From Hymenobacter oligotrophus (lineage in GTDB: Bacteria > Bacteroidota > Bacteroidia > Cytophagales > Hymenobacteraceae), in the NCBI RefSeq assembly GCF_003574965.1, contig NZ_CP032317.1, positions 3,100,001 through 3,164,000 of the forward strand: a stretch of 64,000 nt of DNA, written 5' to 3'. Both the position numbers and the translations under genes were made by a program. A model generated the notes under the pieces. The model saw only the letters and a list, made by a program, of their open reading frames with translations. It searched no databases and was not told the DNA's origin. Shown piece after piece: positions 24,468 through 32,997 of the stretch. The first letter of the stretch is position 1. Every line of letters starts with the position of its first letter.

Positions 24468-25277
24468 TTATTTCCAAGCTTTCACGATCAAACCGGTGCC
24501 CGAATCGTGGCGGGAGGTGGTATCCAGCCAGTTGAGCAGCAGGCAGAGCGGGAATGTAACGAGGTAGTAGAAAGGCAGTACGATGAAGAACAATTTGGAA
24601 GCGCCCAGCATCTGGATGGGATACTTCATCGACAAGCGCCACGAAATCTGGCCCGGAATGCCGTAGCTGTACTTGGCCTCGATGCGGTCGAAGCCGGCTT
24701 TGCGCAGCTTCTGCTGGATTTCATCGATGTTGTAGCCATCGCGCACGTGCTCTTCGATAAAGCTGGCGTCGTCGGCGCCGTGCACGTCGGAGCCGCCTTG
24801 GTCGGAGGGCGTGCTGATGATGAGCATGCCGCCGTCTTTGAGCGAGGTGTGCAGGTTGGTCATCACCTCCACATCTTCCAGAATGTGCTCCATCACATCG
24901 ATGGCCAAGGCCAGATCGAAGCTGTTGGGCTGCTGGTACAGCACAAGGTCTTGCACGGCAAACTGCACGTTGGGCCGCCCAATTTGCCGGAAGAAATTGT
25001 TGGAATCGGTTACTTGCTCATCCTTTACGTCCACGGCCAAAATCTGCCACTTCGGGCTCATGCCCGACAGCCAGTAGGTGTATTGGCCGTAGCCAGCACC
25101 CGCATCGATGATGTTGACGGCCTGCTCGCGGCGGTTTTGGGCCCACTGGCGCAACTCGCGGTGCACGTGCCAAGTTCGGAGCAGTAGCAAATCGAGCAGG
25201 TTGTAAAACAGCCGGCGGAGCCATGGCGTGCGGTTGAACACGTTGCCAAGCGTCCGCTTAATCGGGTCGTAATGCAA
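24468..25277 (-). CDS. Class I SAM-dependent methyltransferase with C-terminal membrane segment
   Basis: 269 residues, TTG start at 25277 (MHYDPIKR..., a start I recall in related Bacteroidota proteins; there is no nearer ATG). Methyltransferase motif I is NIIDAGAGYGQYTYWL, followed by the acidic LAVDVKD, and LALAIDVMEHILED as motif IV. A hydrophobic stretch near the C-terminus (FIVLPFYYLVTFPLCLLLNWL) probably anchors it in the membrane, suggesting a lipid-linked or membrane substrate such as a quinone or glycolipid. It lies between rbfA and lolE on the same strand. Confidence 0.82.
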   Translation of the reverse strand: MHYDPIKRTLGNVFNRTPWLRRLFYNLLDLLLLRTWHVHRELRQWAQNRREQAVNIIDAGAGYGQYTYWLSGMSPKWQILAVDVKDEQVTDSNNFFRQIGRPNVQFAVQDLVLYQQPNSFDLALAIDVMEHILEDVEVMTNLHTSLKDGGMLIISTPSDQGGSDVHGADDASFIEEHVRDGYNIDEIQQKLRKAGFDRIEAKYSYGIPGQISWRLSMKYPIQMLGASKLFFIVLPFYYLVTFPLCLLLNWLDTTSRHDSGTGLIVKAWK

Positions 25278-25278
25278 G

Positions 25279-25378
25279 GAAAGGAAGAATTGAGTACTGA
25301 GTATTTGGTATTGAGTAGTGAGCGAGGTCAGCAGTAAGAATACCGAGTACTAACTACTCCGTACTCTATACTCACTAC
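25279..25378. repeat. Word-built inverted repeat (GAGTACTGAGTA type)
   Basis: The rbfA-methyltransferase gap is filled by iterated GAGTACTGAGTAT / TATTGAGTAGTGAG words on the left and their complements (GAGTACTAACTACTC, ACTCTATACTCACTAC) on the right. It can fold as an imperfect stem. Confidence 0.65.
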
Positions 25379-25794
25379 TATTCCTCGTCGGCGAAGAGGC
25401 GCGGGCGGGCGGGCTTGTCGTCTTGGTCTTCGGGCGGCGCCGGCGGAATATTAAGGTCCGAAATGACCTTGTCCATGTGCGTAGCGTAAGCGGCCGAGTC
25501 GTCGAGAAAGAATTGCAGATCGGGCACCACGCGCAATTGGTTGCGCACGCGCTTGGCCAACGCGAGGCGAACTTCTTTGGTGTGTTCCTTAATAGCCGCT
25601 ATCTGCCCCTGCGGATCGGCCACCAGCAACACGCTTAGATAAATGCGCGCCACGCCCAGGTCGGGGCTCACGCGCACCGCCGTGATGCTGGGCGGCAAAG
25701 TGCCGCTGAACAAGTGCGGCAAATCGCGCCGGAACACTTCGGCCAGTTCTTTAGTAAGTAGGCTGGCGAATTTCTGCTGTCGTTTGCTTTCCAT
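25378..25794 (-). CDS. rbfA: 30S ribosome-binding factor A
   Basis: 138 residues. The KH-like RbfA fold is recognised from RQQKFASLLTKELAEVFRRD, then ITAVRVSPDLGVARIYLSVL (the conserved V-SPDL segment) and the C-terminal VVPDLQFFLDDSAAYATHMD. RbfA helps mature the 5' end of 16S rRNA in 30S assembly. The acidic tail after residue 118 is lineage-specific. A TACCTTTG box ends only 8 nt before the ATG, so the transcript may have almost no leader. It heads a minus-strand series with a methyltransferase and lolE. Confidence 0.93.
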   Translation of the reverse strand: MESKRQQKFASLLTKELAEVFRRDLPHLFSGTLPPSITAVRVSPDLGVARIYLSVLLVADPQGQIAAIKEHTKEVRLALAKRVRNQLRVVPDLQFFLDDSAAYATHMDKVISDLNIPPAPPEDQDDKPARPRLFADEE

Positions 25795-25802
25795 AGAATG
25801 TG

Positions 25803-25810
25803 CAAAGGTA
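25803..25810 (-). promoter_or_regulatory. Promoter -7 box TACCTTTG for rbfA
   Basis: Exact TAnnTTTG on the minus strand, ending 8 nt before the rbfA ATG. This predicts a transcript with a leader of only a few nucleotides. No clear -33 element. Confidence 0.6.
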
Positions 25811-25970
25811 AGTATTTAGGGCCTTGGGAGCTCGGGCTCATAGGATGCTAGGATCACGAACCATTTCATACGGCCTGTGCAACCACTGTTTCGCGCGGCG
25901 GAGGTTAATTATTCTGATTACCGCGCAGCCGGCAGTTGCTGCAAGCACCAAACATTGCAGGGCCGCCCGC

Positions 25971-25978
25971 TACCTTTG
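25971..25978 (+). promoter_or_regulatory. Promoter -7 box TACCTTTG for the polytopic membrane protein
   Basis: Exact TAnnTTTG in the plus orientation, about 50 bp upstream of the TTG start at 26029. Together with the rbfA box this makes the 25795-26028 gap a divergent promoter region; nothing else was recognised in it. Confidence 0.55.
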
Positions 25979-26028
25979 AGCAAGTGTAGCCGGCCATCAG
26001 GCCACAAGCTTCCAACACCCATCCTGTT

Positions 26029-27450
26029 TTGCTTCAGTTTTTTCGAAGTACGCTTCCCTCGCGCCTTGTGCTGCTGGTGCTGCTGGCCCTAGGTCTGCGG
26101 TTGCCGCTGCTGTGGTTGGGCGAAGCACCCCTCTCGCTGGCCGAACTGCGCGGCTGGCTGCTGGGCGAGCGGCTGCACGCCGGCGCCGTGCTCTATCGCG
26201 ACCTGTACGACCACACGGCCCCGCTGGCCGCACTGATGTACGGTTTGCTCGATTTGGCCTTGCCCCGCTCGTGGGTGCTGTACCGCTTTGCGGCCTTAGG
26301 GCTGGTGGTGGTGCAGGCCATTCGGCTGAGCGTAGTGTTTAACCGCTACAACGTGCACCCCGAGCGCGGCTACCTGGCGGCGCTTACCTACGCGCTGCTC
26401 GCTAGCGTTACCACCGACCTCGATGTGCTTTCGCCCCTGCTTATGGGCCAAACCTTCGTGGTGTTTTCGCTGAGCGCGCTGCTGCCCACCTCGCGCGAGG
26501 GCTACGACAGCAGCCGCTTGTTTAGGGCGGGTTTTTTGCTGGGGCTGGCGGCGCTGTGCTACCTGCCGCTGGCTTGGCTGCTGGTGGTGGGGCTGTTCGC
26601 GGTTATCAGCTTCGCGGCCAACTCGTTCCGAAGCTTTTTGCTGTTGCTGTGCGGCTTTGCTTTTCCGTACGCCGTTACGGCCACGTTCTTCCTGTATACC
26701 AACTCTCTATCCAGCTTTCAGCAGTTCCATTTTGCGCCCATGCTTACCGGGGCCGCCATGGCCGATGCCCTGCCGCGCAGCTTGCAGCTGGGGTTGGCCA
26801 TTCTGCCGGGCGTGGTGTTGCTGGCCGCGCTGGGGCGCACTTTCACTTCTTCCCTAGGTCTTGTCTTTCAGGTAAAGTTTCAGCAGCTAATGCTGGTGTG
26901 GCTGGGTGTGGCGCTGGTACTGGGGGCGGCTTTGCGCGCAACGGCACCGGGCATTTTGGCCATTGCTTTGCCGCCAGCGGCATACTTCGCGCTGTTTTTG
27001 TGGCAGCGTACGCAGCGCGTATGGGTGGCCGAGGCCATGTTTTTGGTACTGGTAGGAGCCGTGGCCGTGGTGCGCTACCGCACTGTGTTGGGCCTGGAGC
27101 AACTGCTGCGCCTGCCCAGCGAAGCACGCTACGCCGCCCGCCCCGATAAGCGCTATGCCGCAGTGCGGGGCCAGCGCGTGCTGGTACTGGGCCCAAGCCG
27201 GGGCGTGTACGTCGAAAACGCGGCGGGTAGCCCCTACGTCGACTGGCGCCTGGCGCAGCGCGATTTTGGCTACCTCAACCAGTACAGCGCCATCTTCAGG
27301 CTAGCCAACAACCTGGCGTCGCCCCCGCCCTATCTCATCGACGAGGTAGGCTTGCTGCCCGAGCTGCGCTACAAGCTGCCCACCATCTTCGGCCGCTACC
27401 ATCCCACCAGCACACCTAGGGTTTACCGCTTGGCCGGGGCAGGCCGCTGA
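26029..27450 (+). CDS. Polytopic membrane protein, GT39/ArnT-like architecture
   Basis: 473 residues. The only plausible start before the first TM is TTG at 26029; a stop lies 14 codons upstream and no in-frame ATG intervenes. About 10-11 TM segments are followed by a soluble C-terminal tail (from about 390, with VLVLGPSRGVYVENAAG). The early loop GERLHAGAVLYRDLYDHTAPL resembles the first extracytoplasmic loop of GT39-type glycosyltransferases, whose acidic residue is catalytic. Function may be lipid-linked sugar transfer, but similarity is too weak to name. It ends in a perfect bidirectional terminator. Confidence 0.7.
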   Translation: MLQFFRSTLPSRLVLLVLLALGLRLPLLWLGEAPLSLAELRGWLLGERLHAGAVLYRDLYDHTAPLAALMYGLLDLALPRSWVLYRFAALGLVVVQAIRLSVVFNRYNVHPERGYLAALTYALLASVTTDLDVLSPLLMGQTFVVFSLSALLPTSREGYDSSRLFRAGFLLGLAALCYLPLAWLLVVGLFAVISFAANSFRSFLLLLCGFAFPYAVTATFFLYTNSLSSFQQFHFAPMLTGAAMADALPRSLQLGLAILPGVVLLAALGRTFTSSLGLVFQVKFQQLMLVWLGVALVLGAALRATAPGILAIALPPAAYFALFLWQRTQRVWVAEAMFLVLVGAVAVVRYRTVLGLEQLLRLPSEARYAARPDKRYAAVRGQRVLVLGPSRGVYVENAAGSPYVDWRLAQRDFGYLNQYSAIFRLANNLASPPPYLIDEVGLLPELRYKLPTIFGRYHPTSTPRVYRLAGAGR

Positions 27451-27457
27451 GTTACTT

Positions 27458-27500
27458 CCAAAGCAAAAGCCGCCGATACGATCGGCGGCTTTTGCTTTGG
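27458..27500. terminator. Bidirectional terminator, 20-bp perfect arms
   Basis: Arms 27458-27477 and 27481-27500 pair exactly around ACG, with CAAAGCAAAA/TTTTGCTTTG ends, between the convergent membrane-protein gene and rpiB. Confidence 0.85.
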
Positions 27501-27515
27501 GTTGTGTGGCTTGGT

Positions 27516-27950
27516 TTAGCACTCAATCTTGCCCACGCGGTTCTGATGACGCCCGCCCTCGAAGGCGGTGTTCAGGAACTCGGTGGTGATTTCGCGGGCT
27601 TGCTCCTCGCTCACAAAGCGGGCTGGCAAGCACAGCACGTTGGCGTTGTTGTGCTGACGCGCCAATGAGGCCAGCTCGGGCAGCCAGGCAATGGCTGCGC
27701 GCACGCCTTGGTGCTTGTTGGCCGTGATGCACACGCCGTTGGCCGAGCCGCAGATAAGAATGCCCTGCGGCAACTCGCCCGAGGCCACTGCAGCGGCCAG
27801 CGGGTGCGCAAAATCGGGGTAATCGGCCGAGTCGGTGGAGTAAGCGCCGAAGTCGCGCAGCTGGTAGCCTTGCGCTTCAAGCCAAGGCTTCAACATTTCC
27901 TTGTAAGCAAAACCGGCGTGGTCGGAGCCGATGGCGAGTTGCTTGTTCAT
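27516..27950 (-). CDS. rpiB: Ribose-5-phosphate isomerase B
   Basis: 144 residues from the ATG at 27950. RpiB/LacAB landmarks: IGSDHAGFAYKEML at the start (conserved SDHAG), YPDFA, the phosphate-loop GILICGSANGVCITANK with the catalytic Cys, and the C-terminal RHNNAN-like segment RQHNNANVLCLPARFV. It interconverts ribose-5-phosphate and ribulose-5-phosphate in the cytoplasm. Length is typical. It is monocistronic, separated from tatC by a terminator. Confidence 0.93.
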   Translation of the reverse strand: MNKQLAIGSDHAGFAYKEMLKPWLEAQGYQLRDFGAYSTDSADYPDFAHPLAAAVASGELPQGILICGSANGVCITANKHQGVRAAIAWLPELASLARQHNNANVLCLPARFVSEEQAREITTEFLNTAFEGGRHQNRVGKIEC

Positions 27951-28011
27951 GCGGGTTGTGGGGGTTGGGTACCGCGGGGGCACCTAGGGTTTATCAATCG
28001 GCAACAAAGAA

Positions 28012-28037
28012 AAAGAGCGGGCCGCAACCCGCTCTTT
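28012..28037 (-). terminator. Terminator after tatC
   Basis: Arms AAAGAGCGGG (28012-28021) and CCCGCTCTTT (28028-28037), loop 6 nt, just beyond the tatC stop. The plus-strand A-run to the left reads as a U-tract on the minus strand. Confidence 0.8.
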
Positions 28038-28044
28038 CCGAAAC

Positions 28045-28920
28045 TTATACCTGGCCGTGGTTTTCGGCCAACTGGGCGTTCAGGCGGGCCACATCCTTGC
28101 GCCGCACCACGCGGGCAATGTTGATGCTAAGCTCGTAGAGCAGCAAAATGGGCAGCGTTACAATCAGCTGCGACGACACATCGGGCGGCGTGATTACAGC
28201 GGCTATTACCAGAATTACCACAATGGCATGCTTGCGGTACAGGCGCATGATTTCGGGCGTAATCAGCCCGGCTTTGGCCAGGAAGAACACCACCATGGGC
28301 AGCTCGAACACAAAAGCGCACGAAAGCGACATCGTGGTGAGCGTGCTGATGTAGCTCTGCAGGTCGATTTGGTTTTCGATGGTGGGGTCGAGCTGGTACG
28401 AAGCCAGGAACTGAATGCTCAGCGGCGCCGCGATGTAGTAACCGAACAGCAGGCCCAGCGCAAACAGCACCGACACGAAGAACACCGCCCCGCGTGAGTT
28501 GGCCCGCTCGTGCGGGTAAAGCCCCGGGCTGATGAACCGCCACAGCTCCCAGAACAGGTACGGAAACCCGAGGGCCAGGCCCACCACAAACGAGGTGCTG
28601 ATGTGCATGCTCAGCTGCCCGCTCATCTGCCGGTTCTGCAGATCGAAGGTCAGCTCCTTGAGGCAAAGCTCGGCGGAGTTCAGGGTTTGCCCGAGCTGGC
28701 AGAACATGCGGTAGGTCCAGAAATCCGGCCGCGAGGGGCCCAAAATCAGCTCGTGAAACAGGAACTCCTTCGAGAGGAAAGCCCCGAGCGTGAACACCAC
28801 GATGGCAATGGCGGCCCGGATGATGTGCCAGCGCAGGGCTTCGAGGTGGTCGATAAAGGACATCTCGCCCCCTTCGGCGGCCGCGCGGTTTTGCTGGAAT
28901 TGTTGGGTCGGGGACTGCAA
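28045..28920 (-). CDS. tatC: Sec-independent protein translocase TatC
   Basis: 291 residues counted from a TTG at 28920; an ATG at 28863 (MSFIDHLEALRWH) is the alternative start. The conserved SFIDHLEALRWHIIRA precedes TM1. Six TM segments follow, with the conserved FVVGLALGFPYLFWELWRF motif and the proline of the TatC fold. It is the substrate-receptor of the twin-arginine pathway. TatA/B genes are not in the window. The gap to glyA is filled with a word-type repeat. Confidence 0.92.
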   Translation of the reverse strand: MQSPTQQFQQNRAAAEGGEMSFIDHLEALRWHIIRAAIAIVVFTLGAFLSKEFLFHELILGPSRPDFWTYRMFCQLGQTLNSAELCLKELTFDLQNRQMSGQLSMHISTSFVVGLALGFPYLFWELWRFISPGLYPHERANSRGAVFFVSVLFALGLLFGYYIAAPLSIQFLASYQLDPTIENQIDLQSYISTLTTMSLSCAFVFELPMVVFFLAKAGLITPEIMRLYRKHAIVVILVIAAVITPPDVSSQLIVTLPILLLYELSINIARVVRRKDVARLNAQLAENHGQV

Positions 28921-29050
28921 AGAGTTGATGAGTTAGGTAGTTGGCGAGTTTATGAATTCAGGCATCCAACCCGTGGTAAGCAGGAAGAGGTACGCGCAAA
29001 GCCGGCGAGTAGATTTTCTCCGGCTCCAAAACTCATAAACTCTTCAACTC
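28921..29050. repeat. Word-built inverted repeat (GAGTTGATGAGTT type)
   Basis: Between glyA and tatC: GAGTTGATGAGTT, GAGTTTATGA words on the left and AAACTCATAAACTCTTCAACTC on the right form imperfect arms around GC-rich unique DNA. Confidence 0.55.
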
Positions 29051-30346
29051 TTAAACCGAAAAGAGTGGCAGGTCGCGCATCATGGCGTTTACCTGCTGGC
29101 GCACCTCGCCAATGCGGGTATCGTTGTCGTGGTTCATGAGCACCTGGTCGATGAAGTCGACGACGCGGGCCATGTCGGCTTCGCGCAGGCCACGGGTAGT
29201 TACCGCCGCCGAGCCAATGCGCATGCCCGAGGTAACAAACGGCGACTTGTCGTCGAAGGGCACCATGTTTTTGTTGATGGTGATATCGGCCTTGATTAAG
29301 GTGTTTTCGGCCAGTTTGCCCGTGAGGCCTTTCGAACGCAGGTCAATCAGCATCAGGTGGTTATCGGTGCCGCCCGAGATGATTTGGTAGCCGCGCTCCG
29401 TAAAGGCGGCGGCCAAGGCCTGCGCGTTTCGGATTACCTGCTGCGTGTACTCGCCGTAGGCGTCGCTCAGGGCTTCGCCGAAAGCCACGGCTTTGGCACC
29501 GATTACGTGCTCGAGCGGGCCGCCCTGCGTGCCGGGGAACACGGCACCGTCGAGCACCGACGACATCAGGCGGATTTCGCCCTTCGGCGTTTTCAGACCT
29601 AGGGGGTTCTCGAAGTCGCGGCCGAGCATGATGAGGCCGCCGCGCGGGCCGCGCAGGGTTTTGTGCGTGGTGGTGGTTACGATGTGGCAGTGCTCGAAGG
29701 GCGAGTTCAGCAAACCCTTGGCAATGAGGCCCGAGGGGTGCGAAATATCGGCCAGCAGCAGCGCGCCTACCTCGTCGGCGGCTTCGCGCAGGGCTTGGTA
29801 GTTCCAGTCGCGCGAGTAGGCCGAGGCACCGCAAATAATAAGCTTGGGCTGCTCGCGGCGGGCGGTTTCCTTTACCTTTTCCCAGTCGATGAGGCCGGTT
29901 TCGGGCTCTACACCATAAAACGAAGGCTGGTACAGCTTGCCCGAGAAATTGACGGGCGAGCCGTGGGTGAGGTGGCCGCCGTGCGAAAGGTCGAAACCCA
30001 GGATTTTGTCGCCGGGCTTCAGGATGCCCAGCATTACGGCGGCGTTGGCCTGCGCGCCCGAGTGGGGCTGCACGTTGGCCCACTCCACGCCGAACAGCTC
30101 TTTTACGCGGTCGATGGCCAGCTGCTCGATTTGGTCGACGATTTCGCAGCCGCCGTAGTAGCGTTTGCCGGGCAGGCCCTCGGCGTATTTATTCGTCAGG
30201 ATGGAGCCCTGGGCTTGCATTACCTGCTCCGACACGAAGTTTTCGGAGGCAATAAGCTCGAGCCCATGCATCTGCCGCTCTTTTTCACGGCGAATCAGAT
30301 CGAATACAACGGTATCGGGAGCGAGAGTGCGGGTCGTGGTTTCCAT
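29051..30346 (-). CDS. glyA: Serine hydroxymethyltransferase
   Basis: 431 residues, typical length. Landmarks: [12 protein letters not shown] near the N-terminus, [21 protein letters not shown], the PLP-lysine segment [15 protein letters not shown] with Lys in HKT, and a C-terminal [14 protein letters not shown]. It converts serine and tetrahydrofolate to glycine and methylene-tetrahydrofolate in the cytoplasm, the main one-carbon source. The only plausible ATG is 30346, yet a TACCTTTG box ends 4 nt upstream, so the mRNA may be leaderless. Confidence 0.96.
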   Translation of the reverse strand: METTTRTLAPDTVVFDLIRREKERQMHGLELIASENFVSEQVMQAQGSILTNKYAEGLPGKRYYGGCEIVDQIEQLAIDRVKELFGVEWANVQPHSGAQANAAVMLGILKPGDKILGFDLSHGGHLTHGSPVNFSGKLYQPSFYGVEPETGLIDWEKVKETARREQPKLIICGASAYSRDWNYQALREAADEVGALLLADISHPSGLIAKGLLNSPFEHCHIVTTTTHKTLRGPRGGLIMLGRDFENPLGLKTPKGEIRLMSSVLDGAVFPGTQGGPLEHVIGAKAVAFGEALSDAYGEYTQQVIRNAQALAAAFTERGYQIISGGTDNHLMLIDLRSKGLTGKLAENTLIKADITINKNMVPFDDKSPFVTSGMRIGSAAVTTRGLREADMARVVDFIDQVLMNHDNDTRIGEVRQQVNAMMRDLPLFSV

Positions 30347-30350
30347 TCTT

Positions 30351-30358
30351 CAAAGGTA
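30351..30358 (-). promoter_or_regulatory. Promoter -7 box TACCTTTG for glyA
   Basis: Exact TAnnTTTG on the minus strand, ending 4 nt before the glyA ATG, which predicts a leaderless mRNA if used. Confidence 0.6.
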
Positions 30359-30567
30359 AGGCGCGGCTTCTTACCGATGAACAACCCCACCCCTGCCTTG
30401 TGCCGGCGGCTGGCCCTAGGTGCGCGGCCCGGTTTTGGGCGGCGGGGCCAACCAAAGCCAAGCCCGGCCGTTAGGGCAGGTAGCCTAGGTTGTACGGGCT
30501 TTTCTTTCCTCGGCAGCAGCGGGCGTATGCCAATTGTTGTTACTTGCTGCTTGAAGCCTTTCGCCCC

Positions 30568-31860
30568 GTGAGTTACTTTCTGTCGGAACAGCTTGCCCGG
30601 TTGCGCACCGGTACCCTCACGCCGCTCACCGATTTTTACGAGCAGCAGCGCGACATTTTTAGCCGTTGGGCTCGGCGCCAATTCGGCACCGCGCCCGAGT
30701 CGGCCCACGCGGTGCTGCGCGAGGTGCTGCTCGAGTTTTACGACCAAGCCAACGACGGGCGCCTGAGCCGCTGGCCCGCCGACCTGCGCGCGCACCTCTA
30801 CGGCGTGGCGCGGCAAATCCTGACGGCCACCGTAACCAACACGGCCCTACCCGCCGATACGCCCCTGCTGCCCGCGTCGGAGGCCGACCGCCGCCAGCTG
30901 TTGCTGCGCACCATGCGCCAACTGCCCTACGACAGCCAGCTGGTGCTGCAGCAATTCTACTTCCACGGCTCCAATTTCGAAACCCTAGCCGTAAAGCTTG
31001 GCTACCCCAACGCCAACGTGGCCCGCCGGCAGAAATCCGACGCACTGCGCAAGCTGTACGAAGCCCTGCAGCGGCAGGGCGCCGTGGGTGCTGCCGAGCT
31101 GCTGCCGCACCTTACCGAAGTGGAGCGCTCGGCCGATGGCCTCCTGACCGTGGCCGAGCAAGACGAGTTTGACACGCAACTGCTGCTCGACGGCGGGCTG
31201 CGCCAAGCGTGCTTGGCCTACGAGCAGTACGCCGCCGACCTGCGCTGGGCCGCCGGCCGCGAAACCTTGCGGCTGCGCCTCGAGTCGCTCGACCGGCGCG
31301 TGGCGCAGCGCGTGGCCGCGCAGCAGCGTATTACCCGCCGCAAGCGGCGGCAGCGCGCGCGCCTGGGCGTGGGCCTTGCGGCGCTGGCCATTTTACTTGG
31401 GTGCTTGGTGGTGTTTTGGCCCAAGCGCAGCACGCCAAGTAGGGCCTGGTCGGACTTTGATGTGCAGGAGCCGGGGCTGCCCGCCGCCGTAACCAAAGGC
31501 CGCACGCTGCTCGAGCAAAGCATGAACCTGTACCGCAGCGGCAGCTACCCGGCCGCTTTGCACTCGTTGCGCCGCCTGCCGGCCGGTTCCCTAGGTCAGG
31601 ATACTTTTTTGTTTTACAACGGCCTGCTGTTGTTGCGCCAGGAGCAGCCCCAGCAAGCCGAAAGCTATTTTCAGCGGGTAAGCCAAATGCGCAACTCTGC
31701 CATGGCCGGGCGAGCCTCTTTTTACCTAGGGCTGGCGCACTGGCAGCAGCAAGAGTTGCCGCAGGCCCAAACCGCGCTGCAACAGGCCGCCTCCACAGCC
31801 CCCGAGCCCCAGCGCGCCGAAGCCCGCCGCGCCCTGCGCGAGGCTGGCCTCCGGCGCTAA
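30568..31860 (+). CDS. Sigma-70-like domain fused to TM segment and TPR-like C-terminus
   Basis: 430 residues from a GTG at 30568 (the longer frame to 30490 adds an unlikely leader). Residues about 10-190 resemble an ECF sigma factor: a region-2-like start (DFYEQQRDIFSRWARRQF...RAHLYGVARQIL) and a region-4-like helix-turn-helix (LPYDSQLVLQQFYFHGSNF then ETLAVKLGYPNANVARRQKS). Next comes an anti-sigma-like acidic segment (LLTVAEQDEFDTQLLLDGGL), a basic stretch RRKRRQRAR, one TM helix (about 268-285), and a periplasmic region with TPR-like repeats (LYRSGSYPAALHSL, AGRASFYLGLAHWQQQEL). A membrane-tethered sigma-like protein is unusual. Region 2 core-binding residues are weak, so it may be a transcription-related regulator rather than a true sigma. 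Confidence 0.75.
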   Translation: MSYFLSEQLARLRTGTLTPLTDFYEQQRDIFSRWARRQFGTAPESAHAVLREVLLEFYDQANDGRLSRWPADLRAHLYGVARQILTATVTNTALPADTPLLPASEADRRQLLLRTMRQLPYDSQLVLQQFYFHGSNFETLAVKLGYPNANVARRQKSDALRKLYEALQRQGAVGAAELLPHLTEVERSADGLLTVAEQDEFDTQLLLDGGLRQACLAYEQYAADLRWAAGRETLRLRLESLDRRVAQRVAAQQRITRRKRRQRARLGVGLAALAILLGCLVVFWPKRSTPSRAWSDFDVQEPGLPAAVTKGRTLLEQSMNLYRSGSYPAALHSLRRLPAGSLGQDTFLFYNGLLLLRQEQPQQAESYFQRVSQMRNSAMAGRASFYLGLAHWQQQELPQAQTALQQAASTAPEPQRAEARRALREAGLRR

Positions 31861-32049
31861 CGCCTGGCGCGGCCACAAAGCCTAGGTGCTAATAGGCCTG
31901 CTCCCAACAAGGCACCCCGTGGCAACGCTGTGGTTTACCGAATGCGGTGGCCACGGCCTTGGCGGCCAGCGCGAATTGCTGCTGGCGGCGCCAACTGCGG
32001 CGTGTTGTGCTCGGCGGGCAAAGGATGGCGGAGCGCAGCCCAGGCGTGG

Positions 32050-32751
32050 TTACCGGTGCCCGATGGGATAAGGCGGCTCCAGGTTTTCTTGACGCAGCAG
32101 CTCCCAGGAATCGAGGTTGAGGGCCGAAAGGTGGCGCAGCTCGGGGTTGTGGCGGTACACGCAGCCGGTATCCAGACCGATGGCGCCGGCTCGCTGCTTC
32201 AGGCGGCGGCGCAGCTCCTGCGTGGGCACGGGCGTGTGGCCGTGCAGCAGGCGTTTGCCCTGCAAGCGCGAGGCATCGAAGGTAAAGTTCTTGATGTTGA
32301 GCATGCTATGCCGGTCGGTGCGCATGCGCTCGGGCGGCAACCGAAAATCGAAGCCGGCGTGCACCAATACAAAATCCGGCAGCTCCAGCGTGAGCGGCAG
32401 CGCCTCCAACCACTGCAGGTAATGCTCCGGAATGTGCTGCGGGTGCGCCACGCCAAAACTACCTAGGGTGAGTTGGTCGGGCTTGGGCCCGGCAGCCCAC
32501 GGCGCCAGGGGCCGCGCCTCGCGGGCAGCTTGCAGCAACTCGTAGTCGTGGTTGCCGAGCAAGCAGTGAACTTGGTAGCCGGTGCGTTGCAGCTGCATCA
32601 GGTAATCGAGTACGCCGCGGCTGTCGGGGCCTTTGTTTACGTAGTCGCCCAGCAGGTACAGCTCGTCGGTGGTGCCAAGGCCAATGCGCTCCTCCACCAA
32701 ATGGCGTAGGGTGCGCAGGCAGCCATGAACATCGGTGGTGGCGTAGCGCAT
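32050..32751 (-). CDS. Metallophosphoesterase, PrpA/ApaH-like serine/threonine phosphatase
   Basis: 233 residues with all PPP-family motifs: TTDVHG at the start, GDYVNKGPDS (classical GDxVDRG changed to NKG), LLGNHD, LVHAGFDF and LHGHTP. Two metal ions should be bound by the Asp/His set. The family dephosphorylates phosphoproteins or cleaves diadenosine tetraphosphate; which applies here is unknown. Cytoplasmic. The 190 bp on its downstream side (31861-32049) hold no gene that I recognise. Confidence 0.88.
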   Translation of the reverse strand: MRYATTDVHGCLRTLRHLVEERIGLGTTDELYLLGDYVNKGPDSRGVLDYLMQLQRTGYQVHCLLGNHDYELLQAAREARPLAPWAAGPKPDQLTLGSFGVAHPQHIPEHYLQWLEALPLTLELPDFVLVHAGFDFRLPPERMRTDRHSMLNIKNFTFDASRLQGKRLLHGHTPVPTQELRRRLKQRAGAIGLDTGCVYRHNPELRHLSALNLDSWELLRQENLEPPYPIGHR

Positions 32752-32919
32752 ATTTTTTTAAGGAATAAGGAGGAATGAGCAAGGAAGAAGCGCAGATGCG
32801 TAGTCGGGCCGCGGCGCCGCGGCCGGGGCCTGGGTGCTGCGGCATCTAGGCTCCCGCGTGCAGGGCAATATGTAGGGCGGCGTCATTGTTCTTCTTTCTT
32901 CCTTACTAATTCTTCCTTC
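32752..32919. repeat. Purine-rich/pyrimidine-rich word repeat
   Basis: AAGGAATAAGGAGGAATGAGCAAGGAAGAA on one side and its approximate complement (TTCTTCTTTCTTCCTTACTAATTCTTCC, as separate words) on the other flank a GC-rich centre. It is a word-type imperfect inverted repeat upstream of the phosphoesterase gene. Confidence 0.5.
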
Positions 32920-32997
32920 CCGCCGGCGCGCCGAACGCAAAAGCCCCGGCCTTTTCCGCGGAAAAGGCCGGGGCTTTTGCGTTCGGCGCGCCGGCGG
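32920..32997. terminator. Perfect spacerless 78-bp palindrome at the 3' end of a small gene
   Basis: Every base from 32920 to 32958 pairs with 32959-32997; the centre is CCGCGG. It abuts the stop codon (32998-33000) of the minus-strand 74-residue gene. AAAAG/CTTTT blocks and GC-rich ends look like a terminator, but the length and lack of a loop are exceptional. Confidence 0.85.

Noticed and set aside
25279-25378. Short repeats as a CRISPR array
   Set aside because: Repeat words are variable and inverted, with no uniform repeat/spacer spacing and no cas genes.
31861-32049. Possible decayed gene between the sigma-like gene and the phosphoesterase
   Set aside because: GC-rich open stretches exist but no protein similarity or start was recognised.
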